Assembly (NCBI GenBank): GCA_963719645.1
Contig: CAVRCT010000007.1
Coordinates: 248,001 to 312,000, forward strand
Source of the DNA: CAVRCT01 sp963719645
Lineage (GTDB): Bacteria > Pseudomonadota > Gammaproteobacteria > DSM-16500
DNA length: 64,000 nucleotides
Direction of reading: 5' to 3'
This document shows positions 44,854 to 53,917 of the stretch, piece by piece. The notes under the pieces were generated by a model. The model was not told the origin of the DNA and made no database searches. It saw nothing but the letters and a program-made list of their open reading frames with translations. A program made the position numbers and the translations under genes. How positions within the stretch are numbered: the stretch's first letter is position 1; each line of letters starts with the position of its first letter.

Positions 44854-45321
44854 CTAGCGATGATAAGGATGATGCTGCAAGATGCTGAGTGCACGATAAA
44901 TTTGTTCGGCTAATACAATTCGTACGAGAGGATGCGGCAGGGTAAGAGGAGAGAGTGACCATTTTAATTCAGCTTTTTCTAGACAGGCATCTGCTAAGCC
45001 ATCGGGGCCGCCAATCAGTAAATCAATATTTCGTCCATCTGTTTGCCATTTTTGTAAGTGAGTTGAAAGTTGCTCCGTGCTCCATGAGGCGCCTTTTACA
45101 TCCAGAGCAATCACTTTGTGTGTTGGTTTAATGGCTGTTAACAGCTTGTCACCTTCCTTCTCAGTAAGACGCTGAATATCAGCTGTTTTAAAGCGTTTTT
45201 CAGCAGAGATCTCAAGTAACTCAAGCGATAAGCTGCCAGAAATACGTTTCGCATACTCGTTAAAACCGTCATTCACCCAAGCAGGCATTTTAGTACCGAT
45301 GGCGAGAATGCGAATAATCAT
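44854..45321 (-). CDS. rlmH: 23S rRNA (pseudouridine1915-N3)-methyltransferase RlmH
   Basis: A 155-aa SPOUT methyltransferase of 23S rRNA helix 69. MIIRILAIGTKMPAWVNDGFNEYAKR start, IALDVKGASWSTEQLS, LLIGGPDGL (AdoMet loop) and the C-terminal HPYHR end are all diagnostic. The gene follows rsfS after 3 bp in the conserved nadD-rsfS-rlmH order. Confidence 0.96.
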   Translation of the reverse strand: MIIRILAIGTKMPAWVNDGFNEYAKRISGSLSLELLEISAEKRFKTADIQRLTEKEGDKLLTAIKPTHKVIALDVKGASWSTEQLSTHLQKWQTDGRNIDLLIGGPDGLADACLEKAELKWSLSPLTLPHPLVRIVLAEQIYRALSILQHHPYHR

Positions 45322-45324
45322 GGG

Positions 45325-45672
45325 TTAACCTTGTTGTTCGCGTAACGCAGTGATAGGTTCCCAGAGATCTTCTAAATGATAAAAAGCGCGTGCGGAAGGT
45401 TGCATCACATGAACAACCACATCGGCTAAGTCAACAATGACCCATTCACCTTCCCGTTGGCCTTCCATTTTAATGTAGCTGACTTGATTGGCTTTGGCTT
45501 TGGTAACGACATTTTGCGCCAGTGATTGCACATGACGGCTAGAGCGACCGGTGCAAATAATCATGCTATCGGCAATGGTAGTAATCTCGCGTACATCGTA
45601 AGTGACTAAATCGATTGCTTTTAAATCGTTTAACGCATCAATTGCAAGTTGTTGTAATTCAGCAGTATTCAT
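45325..45672 (-). CDS. rsfS: Ribosome silencing factor RsfS
   Basis: A 115-aa Iojap-family protein that binds uL14 and prevents subunit joining in starvation. Conserved IDLVTYDVREITTIADSMIICTGRSSRHVQSLA and GQREGEWVIVDLADVVVHVM. In the conserved operon, nadD lies upstream but here a five-copy palindrome array separates the two by 0.6 kb. Confidence 0.96.
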   Translation of the reverse strand: MNTAELQQLAIDALNDLKAIDLVTYDVREITTIADSMIICTGRSSRHVQSLAQNVVTKAKANQVSYIKMEGQREGEWVIVDLADVVVHVMQPSARAFYHLEDLWEPITALREQQG

Positions 45673-45732
45673 CGTTTCTCGTTCTCAAAAAATTGCATTA
45701 TATACTAATTGCGTCTCAAAATGCGATAAACC

Positions 45733-46290
45733 GAGCCGCGACCGTCAGGGAGTGTCACCCATCTTGAATTGAAAGAAATGAGAACCGTATCGACGGTGAT
45801 CGCTCCCTGACGGTCGCGGCTCTGATTCAAACACTCCTCGCAATGATCTGAGCCACGACCGTCAGGGAGTGTCGCCCATCTTGAATTGAAAGAGATGAGA
45901 ACCGTATCGACGGTGATCGCTCCCTGACGGTCGCGGCTCTGATTCAAGCATTCTTTGCAATGATCTGAGCCACGACCGTCAGGGAGTGTCGCCCATCTTG
46001 AATTGAAAGAAATGAGAACCGTATCGACGGTGATCGCTCCCTGACGGTCGCGGCTCTGATTCAAGCATTCTTTGCAATGATCTGAGCCACGACCGTCAGG
46101 GAGTGTCGCCCATCTTGAATTGAAAGAGATGAGAAACGTATCGACGGTGATCGCTTCCTGACGGTCGCGGCTCTGATTCAAACACTCCTCGCAATGATCT
46201 GAGCCGCGACCGTCAGGGAGTGTCGCCCATCTTGAATTGAAAGAGATGAGAACCGTATCGACGGTGATCGCTCCCTGACGGTCGCGGCTC
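45733..46290. repeat. Family E palindrome array, five copies at exact 117-bp period
   Basis: Each 90-bp palindrome (GAGCCGCGACCGTCAGGGAG ... complement) starts at 45733, 45850, 45967, 46084 and 46201 and is followed by a near-identical 27-bp spacer (TGATTCAA...GCAATGATCT). Left arms vary between GAGCCGCG and GAGCCACG; right arms are constant. The array separates nadD from rsfS. Single copies lie at 47802, 55564, 57253, 57380 and 61737. Confidence 0.95.
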
Positions 46291-46302
46291 TGATTATTGG
46301 CA

Positions 46303-46959
46303 TTATAGTCGATTAATACTATAGACACCTTGTTGCAAAATGTAATGATAAACCGCATCCGGTAACAAATAGCGAGGGTTGCGACCGCTCGCAATTTGGC
46401 GGCGAATGTCGGTAGCTGAAATTTCAAGCGGTGTGACAGGATGTAATAAAATGCTGCCAGCTTCTGTTTGATGTAACGCAAGCGGATGCGAGGTGAGTCG
46501 TTGTTTGAGCAAATCGGCAATGAGCCCTGTCTTAGGTAACTGATATTGTGGACGATGAGCAATGACCAAATGCGCTAATTCTAAAATTGACTGCCAACGA
46601 TGCCAGCTCGTAAAGTTAAGTAATGCATCAATACCCATAATTAAGCAAAGTGGTGTAGCAGGAATTTTGCTTTTTAATTCTTCCAATGTTTCGATCATGT
46701 AAGAAGGCCCTTGCCGGACAATTTCACATTCTTCCAATTTTAATGCGGGTTCATCATCAATGGCGCAACGTACCATGGCTAATCGATGTTCGGGCGAGGC
46801 GACGGGTAATTTGCGATGCACAGGCTGGTAACAAGGCACTAACCGCACCTCAACCAAATCAAGCGCTTGACGTAATTCGAGCGCAGTGCGCAAATGACCA
46901 AAATGAATGGGGTCAAAGGTACCGCCGAGTAAGCCGATGGGAGGTTGCAGTGGGAGCAT
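46303..46959 (-). CDS. nadD: Nicotinate-nucleotide adenylyltransferase
   Basis: A 218-aa enzyme of NAD synthesis (NaMN + ATP to NaAD). ATG at 46959 has GGAG 8 nt upstream; an ATG four codons earlier lies before the site. GLLGGTFDPIHFGHLRTALE is the nucleotide-binding HxGH motif and ISATDIRRQIASGRNPRYLLPDAV the ISSTxxR motif. The stop lies 12 bp from the repeat array. Confidence 0.95.
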   Translation of the reverse strand: MLPLQPPIGLLGGTFDPIHFGHLRTALELRQALDLVEVRLVPCYQPVHRKLPVASPEHRLAMVRCAIDDEPALKLEECEIVRQGPSYMIETLEELKSKIPATPLCLIMGIDALLNFTSWHRWQSILELAHLVIAHRPQYQLPKTGLIADLLKQRLTSHPLALHQTEAGSILLHPVTPLEISATDIRRQIASGRNPRYLLPDAVYHYILQQGVYSINRL

Positions 46960-47055
46960 GTGGCTCTCCATGATTGAATACTCGTTAAATTATACCATTT
47001 GAAATTTGATATAATATATCAATATCGTGAATTTATCAGGCATCGGAGGTAGCTC

Positions 47056-47778
47056 GTGCGAATGGGTAAAATAATACTGTGTTGTATTTTATTCCTGGTT
47101 AATTCGCCTATTTATTCTGAAGAAACCCAAGCCCTTCGCAGTAAAGAGATATGGCTTCAGCAATTTAGTGAGTTGATTGGGCCTGCAATATGCGAAAAAT
47201 TAGAAAAAAGTGGGTATATATTCGATGCTTCTAAAGAAGCGAATAATACACATGAAGCATGTCTAGCAATCGCTAACAATTCACTAAAAAAATGTATCCC
47301 TCTCTACTCAAATCTAATACCTGCTATGGTTGATTCAGCAGCGAGACAGTATTGGGGTGGTCAGTTGGGAGGGTGTATTGGACATGACTTTGATGCTTAC
47401 CCAATCAGTAAAGAAGCCTGGCTTGAGCAATTTACTGAAGCGATGGTACCCGCTATGTGCGAAAAGTTGGAGAAAGATAAACTTACCTCTGCTGTTATGA
47501 AAGGAGCGAATATCACACATGAAAAGTGTATAGCAATGACCAGCGATGACCTTAAAAAATGTATCATTCAATATTCAAATCAAATACCTTCTGCGCTTGA
47601 TTTAGCAGCTAAGCATCACTGGGGTAAAACGTTGGGAGGCTGCGTTGGGAGAGATTTTGATGCTTATTTTACTGGCCCGAGTACAGGCCTACCCGTTTTT
47701 GTTTATTTATTCATTTCAACAGGATTGCTACTTATTTTTTATAAACTGCTGGATAGGATTCGAAAACGAAAAAAATAA
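47056..47778 (+). CDS. Exported two-repeat Cys protein with C-terminal membrane anchor
   Basis: A 240-aa protein starting at GTG (GGAGG 6 nt upstream). Signal peptide 1-20. Two tandem units (about 30-115 and 119-204) share S-K-E-x-W-L-x-Q-F, C-E-K-L-E-K, T-H-E-x-C, L-K-K-C and G-G-C-x-G-x-D-F-D-A-Y. Cysteines at 46/69/80/107 and 135/158/169/196 have identical spacings of 23, 11 and 27, implying two copies of a disulfide-stabilised domain. A transmembrane helix (212-232) and basic tail anchor it. Family not recognised; surface or periplasmic role inferred. Confidence 0.75.
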   Translation: MRMGKIILCCILFLVNSPIYSEETQALRSKEIWLQQFSELIGPAICEKLEKSGYIFDASKEANNTHEACLAIANNSLKKCIPLYSNLIPAMVDSAARQYWGGQLGGCIGHDFDAYPISKEAWLEQFTEAMVPAMCEKLEKDKLTSAVMKGANITHEKCIAMTSDDLKKCIIQYSNQIPSALDLAAKHHWGKTLGGCVGRDFDAYFTGPSTGLPVFVYLFISTGLLLIFYKLLDRIRKRKK

Positions 47779-47801
47779 TCTCTTCAAAAAAGTGACTGCT
47801 T

Positions 47802-47890
47802 ACTGAGCCGCGACCGTCAGGGAGCGTCACGGAATCAGCGATTGAAATTAACGCTGATTCCGTGACGCTCCCTGACGGTCGCGGCTCAGT
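47802..47890. repeat. Family E palindrome
   Basis: Single, fully symmetric copy (ACTGAGCCGCGACCGTCAGG ... complement) with a longer central CACGGAATCAGCG stem. It lies between the Cys-repeat gene and holA and could terminate transcription in both directions. Confidence 0.9.
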
Positions 47891-47902
47891 GGGTTCTGAG
47901 AG

Positions 47903-48895
47903 TTACGCAAACAATAAACGCTCTAATTCATCCCACGCATTCCCGATTTCAGCACCTTTAATTAAGCGATCGATTTTGGCTGCGACTAACAAAAACTGGC
48001 AACATTTTTCATAGGAATTGCGCTTTAGAAAAGCGCGTACACTGGGTTGGCGTTTTTCCCAAATCCGAAATTGACTGAATAATTGGCTCAGGGCAATGCC
48101 TTGTTGAAGTTGTTTTGCGATCTCCGCCATCGTGCGCAATTCACGTGATAATGCCCATAATAACAACGTAAGCTCAGTGTCTTCTTCACGCAAATTGGCT
48201 AAAATTTTTAAGCTACGCGCCGTATTGCCAAGCAGCATACTCTCTACCAAATTAAAAATATCAAAGCGCGCATTATTAGAAATCATTTTTTCTAACGTGC
48301 ATTCATCTAACGCATCACTGGTTTGCAATAAGCACAATTTTTCAATTTCTTGTGCGGCAGCAAATAAATTACCTTCAACTTGTTCTGCTAACCAGTCTGC
48401 GGCAGGCTTAGCAAGCGTTAAGCCCGACTTTTTGGCGCGCGCTAAAATCCATGCGGGTAATTGCTCTCGATTGATTGGCCAAATTGGCAGGGTCACGCCT
48501 GTTTTTTCACACGCTTTATACCAAGCACTTTGCTCTGTTTTTTGTTCGAGTTTATGAGTTTGAATGATAAGCAACGTATCTGACAAAGGTTTCGCAGCGT
48601 AATCTTTTAAAATATCCGTAGTCGCTTGATTGAGTTTAGCGCCGCGCAAGTCTAATTCTAAAATTTGTTTTGCAGAAAATAACGATAAACTGTGCGCTTG
48701 TGCATAAAGTTGTTTACCCCAATCCGCACCTTCAGCCGCAATGCGAATGCGCTCAGCAAAGCCGTTTTTTTCCGCAGTCAAACGAATTCGTTCAACCGCT
48801 TCTTGGCTTAGCAATAATTCATCGGTGCTAATTAGATAAATTGGCGCAAGTTGTTTTGCAAGATGCTGCTCAAGTTGTTGATGCGCGAGTTTCAT
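47903..48895 (-). CDS. holA: DNA polymerase III delta subunit
   Basis: A 330-aa clamp-loader subunit that opens the beta clamp. MKLAHQQLEQHLAKQLAPIYLISTDELLLSQEAVERIR is the typical start, followed by ADWGKQLYAQAHSLSLFSAKQILEL and the C-terminal LLLWALSRELRTMAEIA. It overlaps the end of lptE by 26 bp, as in the leuS-lptE-holA cluster of gammaproteobacteria. Confidence 0.95.
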   Translation of the reverse strand: MKLAHQQLEQHLAKQLAPIYLISTDELLLSQEAVERIRLTAEKNGFAERIRIAAEGADWGKQLYAQAHSLSLFSAKQILELDLRGAKLNQATTDILKDYAAKPLSDTLLIIQTHKLEQKTEQSAWYKACEKTGVTLPIWPINREQLPAWILARAKKSGLTLAKPAADWLAEQVEGNLFAAAQEIEKLCLLQTSDALDECTLEKMISNNARFDIFNLVESMLLGNTARSLKILANLREEDTELTLLLWALSRELRTMAEIAKQLQQGIALSQLFSQFRIWEKRQPSVRAFLKRNSYEKCCQFLLVAAKIDRLIKGAEIGNAWDELERLLFA

Positions 48896-49412
48896 GCCGG
48901 TGCTTTGCTTCCTCTAATAAGTTAGTCACGTGCTGTGACGTCAGCCGATTCATCAGATCGAAAATAATATCGCGCCGCATTTGTTGATACATGGTGGTTT
49001 CTTCATTGCTGCCACCTAAAATTTGATTGGCTTGCATCGTAAAGACGCGTGTTTCAGTAACAGCTTGCTGAGGTAAAACGACTGTACCATCTGGACGTGT
49101 CATTTGGAAATTGACCGTCAACACCAAACTATATTGACGTGTTTGCTGAGTGCCACTGACGTTGATCAAGATATCATTTTGTGTTTCGCTCAGGATATTT
49201 AAGACATAGGTCGCCGTCTCAGGTGAATCCGTCAAATGAATTCCCGCTAATTTAAAATACGCTTTCAAATTATGAGTCAATTGACTGTAAGGTTCTTTGG
49301 TTTTTAAATAAAGATGTTGTAATTCGGGTGTGATAGGTTCTTCGCCGCGCAAATGAAAGCCGCAACTGGTTAACGCGAGTAGAATCAGTGTTGCCAAAAA
49401 CAAGCGAAGCAT
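48870..49412 (-). CDS. lptE: LPS-assembly lipoprotein LptE
   Basis: A 180-aa outer-membrane lipoprotein that plugs LptD during LPS insertion. Lipobox LALTSCGFHLRG at the N-terminus is diagnostic (C-G-F-x-L-R-G). The ATG directly follows the leuS stop codon. Confidence 0.94.
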   Translation of the reverse strand: MLRLFLATLILLALTSCGFHLRGEEPITPELQHLYLKTKEPYSQLTHNLKAYFKLAGIHLTDSPETATYVLNILSETQNDILINVSGTQQTRQYSLVLTVNFQMTRPDGTVVLPQQAVTETRVFTMQANQILGGSNEETTMYQQMRRDIIFDLMNRLTSQHVTNLLEEAKHRHETRASTT

Positions 49413-51902
49413 TTATTTTTCCCCCGTCACAATGTTAACCAAGCGCCCCGGCACGGTGATGATTTTTTTAATCAGTTTGTCCACAATCGCTTGCTGCACT
49501 TTTGCATCGCTAGTGACGATGGTTTCAATGGTTTTCGTGTCGGCATCGGAGGGTACCGCAATCCGTGTGCGCAGTTTACCATTGATTTGCACCACTAATT
49601 CGATGTGATCCATTTTCAACGCAGCCGCATTGGCTTTCGGCCAAGTCGCATGCAAGAGCAATCCTGGGAAGTGCAATTCTTGCCAAAGTTGGTGCGTCAT
49701 ATGAGGCGCAACCGGCGCCAGCAAGCGCAATAAAATACTCAAGCCTTTGAGCAGCAAATCTTGTTGTCTATCCGCAGCAGGATCACTGGCGGCTGGAATT
49801 TTAACGAGTAAGTTAAATAATTTCATGCAGCCGGATACAACAGTATTAAATTGCAAACGCTCATAATCAAATTTCATTTGATTTAAAATTTCATAAATCT
49901 GTCGCAAAATATCGCGTTGTTTCGGGTCAGCATTTTCCCAATCGACATGTTCATTGTCACCGGCTTGATTTTGCAACGTGATGGCTTCACGATGTTCGTA
50001 GCAAAACGTCCAGAGTCTTTTCAAAAAGCGATGAGCACCTTCTACGCCACTGTCAGACCACTCTAAACTTTGTTCAGGCGGTGCAGCAAAAATAATAAAT
50101 AAACGCACGGTGTCGGCGCCAAATTTTTCAATCAACGATTGTGGGTCGACCGTGTTGCCTTTTGATTTCGACATTTTGATGCCGTCATTCAGCACCATGC
50201 CTTGCGTGAGCAAGCGGATGAAAGGTTCATCTGAATTAAGCAAGCCTTCATCGCGCATCGTTTTATGCAAAAATCGAGAATACAATAAATGCATTACCGC
50301 ATGTTCAATGCCGCCAATGTATTGATCGACTGGAAGCCAATAATCTGCACGGCTATCGAGCATGGCTTTATCTTGTTGTTTGCAAGCAAATCGCGCGTAA
50401 TACCAAGAGGATTCAAAAAAAGTATCAAACGTATCTGTTTCACGTTCTGCGGGTGCGCCACACGTCGGACACGCCACATGAAAAAAGTCAGGCATGGATT
50501 TCAAGGGAGAAGAGACACCGCTAAAGCTGACATTCTCTGGCAGCACGACCGGTAAATCTTTTTCCGGCACGGGGACAGCGCCGCAGGTTGCACAATAGAT
50601 CATGGGAATCGGAGCACCCCAGTAACGTTGCCTTGCGACACTCCAATCCCGTAAGCGAAAATGTACTTTGCGTTCCCCTTGGTTTTTTTCAACTAAAAAT
50701 TGAATAATGCGACCGCAAGCAGTTTTGGAATCTAATTCACTAAATTCACCGGAATCAAATAAAATGCCATATTGGGTCAGAGCACATTTATCAAAATTGT
50801 GTGTAGAGCCATCGTCTGCTCGAATGACCGGTTTGATGGCTAAGTCATATTGTTGGGCAAATTCAAAATCACGTTGGTCATGTGCAGGGACTGCCATCAC
50901 CGCGCCCGCGCCATATTCCATGACAACAAAATTGGCTACCCAAATCGGCAATGATTCTTGCGTGATAGGATGTCGCGCAGTGAATCCCGTATCCACACCC
51001 TTTTTTTCCAGGGTGGCGAGTTCTGCTTCGGCCACTTTAATGTTGCGACACTCTTCTAAAAAGTGTTGCAGCGGTGGATTTTTTTCAGCGGCTAATTTGG
51101 CTAAGGAATGTTGTGGTGCAATAGCAATGTAGGTGACACCGTAAATCGTATCAGGACGTGTGGTAAAAATAGTTAACCGTTCGTCAGTTTGGTTGACGGA
51201 AAAGTTGACTTCAACCCCTTCTGATCGACCAATCCAATTGCGTTGCATCGTTTTGACTTGCTCTGGCCAGTGAGGCAAATGATTTAAGTCTTCGAGTAAT
51301 TCATCCGCATATGCGGTAATTTTTAAAAACCATTGTGGAATTTCACGGCGTTCGACTAATGCACCAGAGCGCCAGCCGCGACCATTCACGACTTGTTCAT
51401 TGGCCAAAATGGTTTGATCGACAGGGTCCCAATTTACTTCCGCATTTTTTTTATAAACCAAGCCTTTTTTATAAAGCTGCAAGAAAAACCATTGTTCCCA
51501 GCGATAATAACTCGGGTCACACGTTGCAAATTCGCGACTCCAGTCGATGGCGAGCCCAATGCTTTTTAATTGGCTGCGCATATGATCAATGTTTTTGTAA
51601 GTCCATTCTGCGGGTGGAATTTTATGTTGGATGGCGGCATTTTCGGCGGGTAAACCAAATGCATCCCAGCCCATCGGTTGCATGACATTTTTGCCTAGCA
51701 TACGTTGATAACGGGCGATCACATCACCGATGGTGTAATTTCTAACATGTCCCATATGCAAGTTACCGCTCGGATAAGGGAACATGGATAAACAATAAAA
51801 TTTTTGTTTATTCGCATCTTCAATGGCTTGAAAACAATTATGCTCATTCCAAAATTGTTGGGCATCGATTTCGATTTGTTGTGGATTATAGTGTTCTTCC
51901 AT
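49413..51902 (-). CDS. leuS: Leucyl-tRNA synthetase
   Basis: An 829-aa class I synthetase. HIGH motif MFPYPSGNLHMGHVRNY, KMSKS motif GIKMSKSKGNTV, editing domain with FTTRPDTIYGVTYIAIAP, and zinc-binding CATCGAVP / CPTCGAP. Length is slightly below E. coli LeuRS (860 aa), within family range. It is first gene of the leuS-lptE-holA operon. Confidence 0.97.
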   Translation of the reverse strand: MEEHYNPQQIEIDAQQFWNEHNCFQAIEDANKQKFYCLSMFPYPSGNLHMGHVRNYTIGDVIARYQRMLGKNVMQPMGWDAFGLPAENAAIQHKIPPAEWTYKNIDHMRSQLKSIGLAIDWSREFATCDPSYYRWEQWFFLQLYKKGLVYKKNAEVNWDPVDQTILANEQVVNGRGWRSGALVERREIPQWFLKITAYADELLEDLNHLPHWPEQVKTMQRNWIGRSEGVEVNFSVNQTDERLTIFTTRPDTIYGVTYIAIAPQHSLAKLAAEKNPPLQHFLEECRNIKVAEAELATLEKKGVDTGFTARHPITQESLPIWVANFVVMEYGAGAVMAVPAHDQRDFEFAQQYDLAIKPVIRADDGSTHNFDKCALTQYGILFDSGEFSELDSKTACGRIIQFLVEKNQGERKVHFRLRDWSVARQRYWGAPIPMIYCATCGAVPVPEKDLPVVLPENVSFSGVSSPLKSMPDFFHVACPTCGAPAERETDTFDTFFESSWYYARFACKQQDKAMLDSRADYWLPVDQYIGGIEHAVMHLLYSRFLHKTMRDEGLLNSDEPFIRLLTQGMVLNDGIKMSKSKGNTVDPQSLIEKFGADTVRLFIIFAAPPEQSLEWSDSGVEGAHRFLKRLWTFCYEHREAITLQNQAGDNEHVDWENADPKQRDILRQIYEILNQMKFDYERLQFNTVVSGCMKLFNLLVKIPAASDPAADRQQDLLLKGLSILLRLLAPVAPHMTHQLWQELHFPGLLLHATWPKANAAALKMDHIELVVQINGKLRTRIAVPSDADTKTIETIVTSDAKVQQAIVDKLIKKIITVPGRLVNIVTGEK

Positions 51903-51930
51903 AGGGTTTACTCAGTTAGATAACGTATTG

Positions 51931-53460
51931 TTAACGAAATTTCTTCAAAAAATAGGCTCGCCAACTTGGCACAGCAGCGCCGAACAGCATCAGCAAAATC
52001 AACGAGAGAATCGGCGTCATGCCAAAGGAATGCCAAGGTGTCTTGCCTTGCATAGGTTGCACGTTATCGGTTAAGACGACGGCTTGAAAAGGTGGGACAC
52101 TGGATTGGATCTGTCCTTCGGGAGTGAGAATGGCAGTGATGCCATTATTCGAGACAAATAAAACAGGTAACTGCATTTCGAGCGCACGCATTTGACCGAT
52201 TTGTAAATGTTGTGCTTGCGCAATGGAATGACCAAACCACGCATCATTACTGACTGTCAGCAACATATTGATCCCATCGTCACTCAATAACACTAATTCG
52301 GGGAATGCAATTTCATAGCAAATAAACACAGCAATATGAACATTGTGTGCTAACAAAGGCACTGTTTGTTGATGTGCCGGGATAAAATCAGACATGGGCA
52401 CCTGTAAAATATCGAGTAAATGATGTAATACGCGATGCAGTGGCACATATTCGCCAAAGGGAACGAGCTGACGTTTTAAATAATAACCAGAATCCGCGCC
52501 TAACATGATTACTGCATTGTAATAATTATCCGTATTCGGTACTTGAATCGGCACACCGGAAATGAAATCTGCATGATGCGCTGCGGCTGTGTCATGCATC
52601 TCTTGGATAAATCCTTCGACGGCTTGATACGGTGCGGGAATCGCAGCTTCTGGCCAAATGACTAATTGACTGTCCCAGTGAGGGGCTGACAATTGTTGAT
52701 ACGTGTTTAAGCTCAGTTGTAATGCACCGGGAGCCCATTTAATCGCTTGCGGAATATTGCCCTGGACAAGGCTGACTTTGAGCGGTGTAGCTAAGGGTTT
52801 TGTCCATGAGATTGCACTGAATGCAGCACCCACTAACCAAATGAGAACGATAAAAAGAAAACTAGAGCAAGCATGCAACAATCGTTTCTGTTGTATTTGT
52901 TGATAGATCAAAACAAGCAATGCGCTGCACAGCAAAATAGCCAGTGTCACGCCGTACACACTGAAAATACTGGCATAGCCTCTAAGCGGTGTATTGACTT
53001 GACTGTATCCTAAATAGAGCCAAGGAAAGCCGGTGAAAATCCAACTGCGGATCCAGTCGACTAATACCCAAAACGCAGGGAATGCACAGAGTAATTTATA
53101 GGGTGTATTTTGTTTATAAAAACGAGTCAGATAATAACCGCACGCTGCAGGAAAGAGCGCTAATATTGCAACAAATCCAGCGGTAATGAATGCGGAAATG
53201 AAAATGGGCACATCGCCAAATGTATGAATGCTAATGTAGATCCAATTGGCACCGGTGCCAAACAAACCTAAGCCAAATGCGAAGCCGCGGTATAGAGCTG
53301 TTTTAGGGGTAGCATTTAACCAGAGTGCGAGTAACACAGTAGGTGTGAGGATGGCCAAGGGTGCAATATCAAAAGGCGCAAACGCAAGCGTCGTGATCGC
53401 GCCGGCGATCAATGCTAATAAGTTACCAAACCTATTTGAGGTAATTAACTTGCGTATTGT
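51931..53460 (-). CDS. lnt: Apolipoprotein N-acyltransferase
   Basis: A 509-aa inner-membrane enzyme completing lipoprotein N-acylation. ATG at 53460 (MTIRKLITSNRFGNLLAL) is preferred; a start 21 codons upstream adds an unlikely polar tail. About six membrane segments precede the nitrilase-like domain with catalytic Glu in LVIWPEAAIP, Lys region KRQLVPFGEYVPLH and Cys in VFICYEIAFPEL. No corC/ybeX gene is next to it, unlike E. coli. Confidence 0.95.
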   Translation of the reverse strand, partial: TIRKLITSNRFGNLLALIAGAITTLAFAPFDIAPLAILTPTVLLALWLNATPKTALYRGFAFGLGLFGTGANWIYISIHTFGDVPIFISAFITAGFVAILALFPAACGYYLTRFYKQNTPYKLLCAFPAFWVLVDWIRSWIFTGFPWLYLGYSQVNTPLRGYASIFSVYGVTLAILLCSALLVLIYQQIQQKRLLHACSSFLFIVLIWLVGAAFSAISWTKPLATPLKVSLVQGNIPQAIKWAPGALQLSLNTYQQLSAPHWDSQLVIWPEAAIPAPYQAVEGFIQEMHDTAAAHHADFISGVPIQVPNTDNYYNAVIMLGADSGYYLKRQLVPFGEYVPLHRVLHHLLDILQVPMSDFIPAHQQTVPLLAHNVHIAVFICYEIAFPELVLLSDDGINMLLTVSNDAWFGHSIAQAQHLQIGQMRALEMQLPVLFVSNNGITAILTPEGQIQSSVPPFQAVVLTDNVQPMQGKTPWHSFGMTPILSLILLMLFGAAVPSWRAYFLKKFR

Positions 53461-53561
53461 CATGATAGTTGACTCAAGAATGTTGATGCTGGGTGAGTTT
53501 AGCAGATTAGAGTGTTGTGGCACTAGTACTCTGTTACATATGAAGTTAGAGCATTTATTTT

Positions 53562-53698
53562 ATAAAAATCCCCCTCAATCCCCCTTTTCCAAAGGGGGAA
53601 GTCTTACTAAGCAGCTTTGTGTCTTAACTGCGAGAATCATAATGCAGCTTAGTAAGGCTTCCCCCTTTGGAAAAGGGGGATTGAGGGGGATTTTTATA
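53562..53698. repeat. Long palindrome (family F)
   Basis: TTATAAAAATCCCCCTCAAT ... complement, with inner arms CTTTTCCAAAGGGGGAAG and AGCAGCTT. Related arms occur in the outer shell at 35092/35458. With AT-rich sequence it fills the 53461-53917 gap between lnt and the porin gene. Confidence 0.9.
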
Positions 53699-53917
53699 AA
53701 AAGCAACCTTCTTAATCACTCCTCCAGGGATTTTTATCCAAAAAATTCTTTCCAAAATATTCTCTTGAGCATTCAAATTTTTTTTGCTAGCTTAGCTCGC
53801 TTAATTAAATCTATTTCTTCTGTTACTTACCGCAGGATGCATTAAGTTTCGGGTCACTTGTCTTTAAAAAATACACACATCATGGATTGATATTAATAAA
53901 TAGTTGGAGATTATTCC

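Noticed and set aside
45733..46290. Possible CRISPR array
   Set aside because: Repeat units are 90-bp palindromes with identical 27-bp spacers; CRISPR spacers must differ. No cas genes.
45705..46562. 285-codon minus-strand open frame encoding five near-identical 39-aa repeats
   Set aside because: It is the translation of the 117-bp palindrome array; the period is a multiple of 3, so the frame stays open. It overlaps nadD and has no ribosome site.
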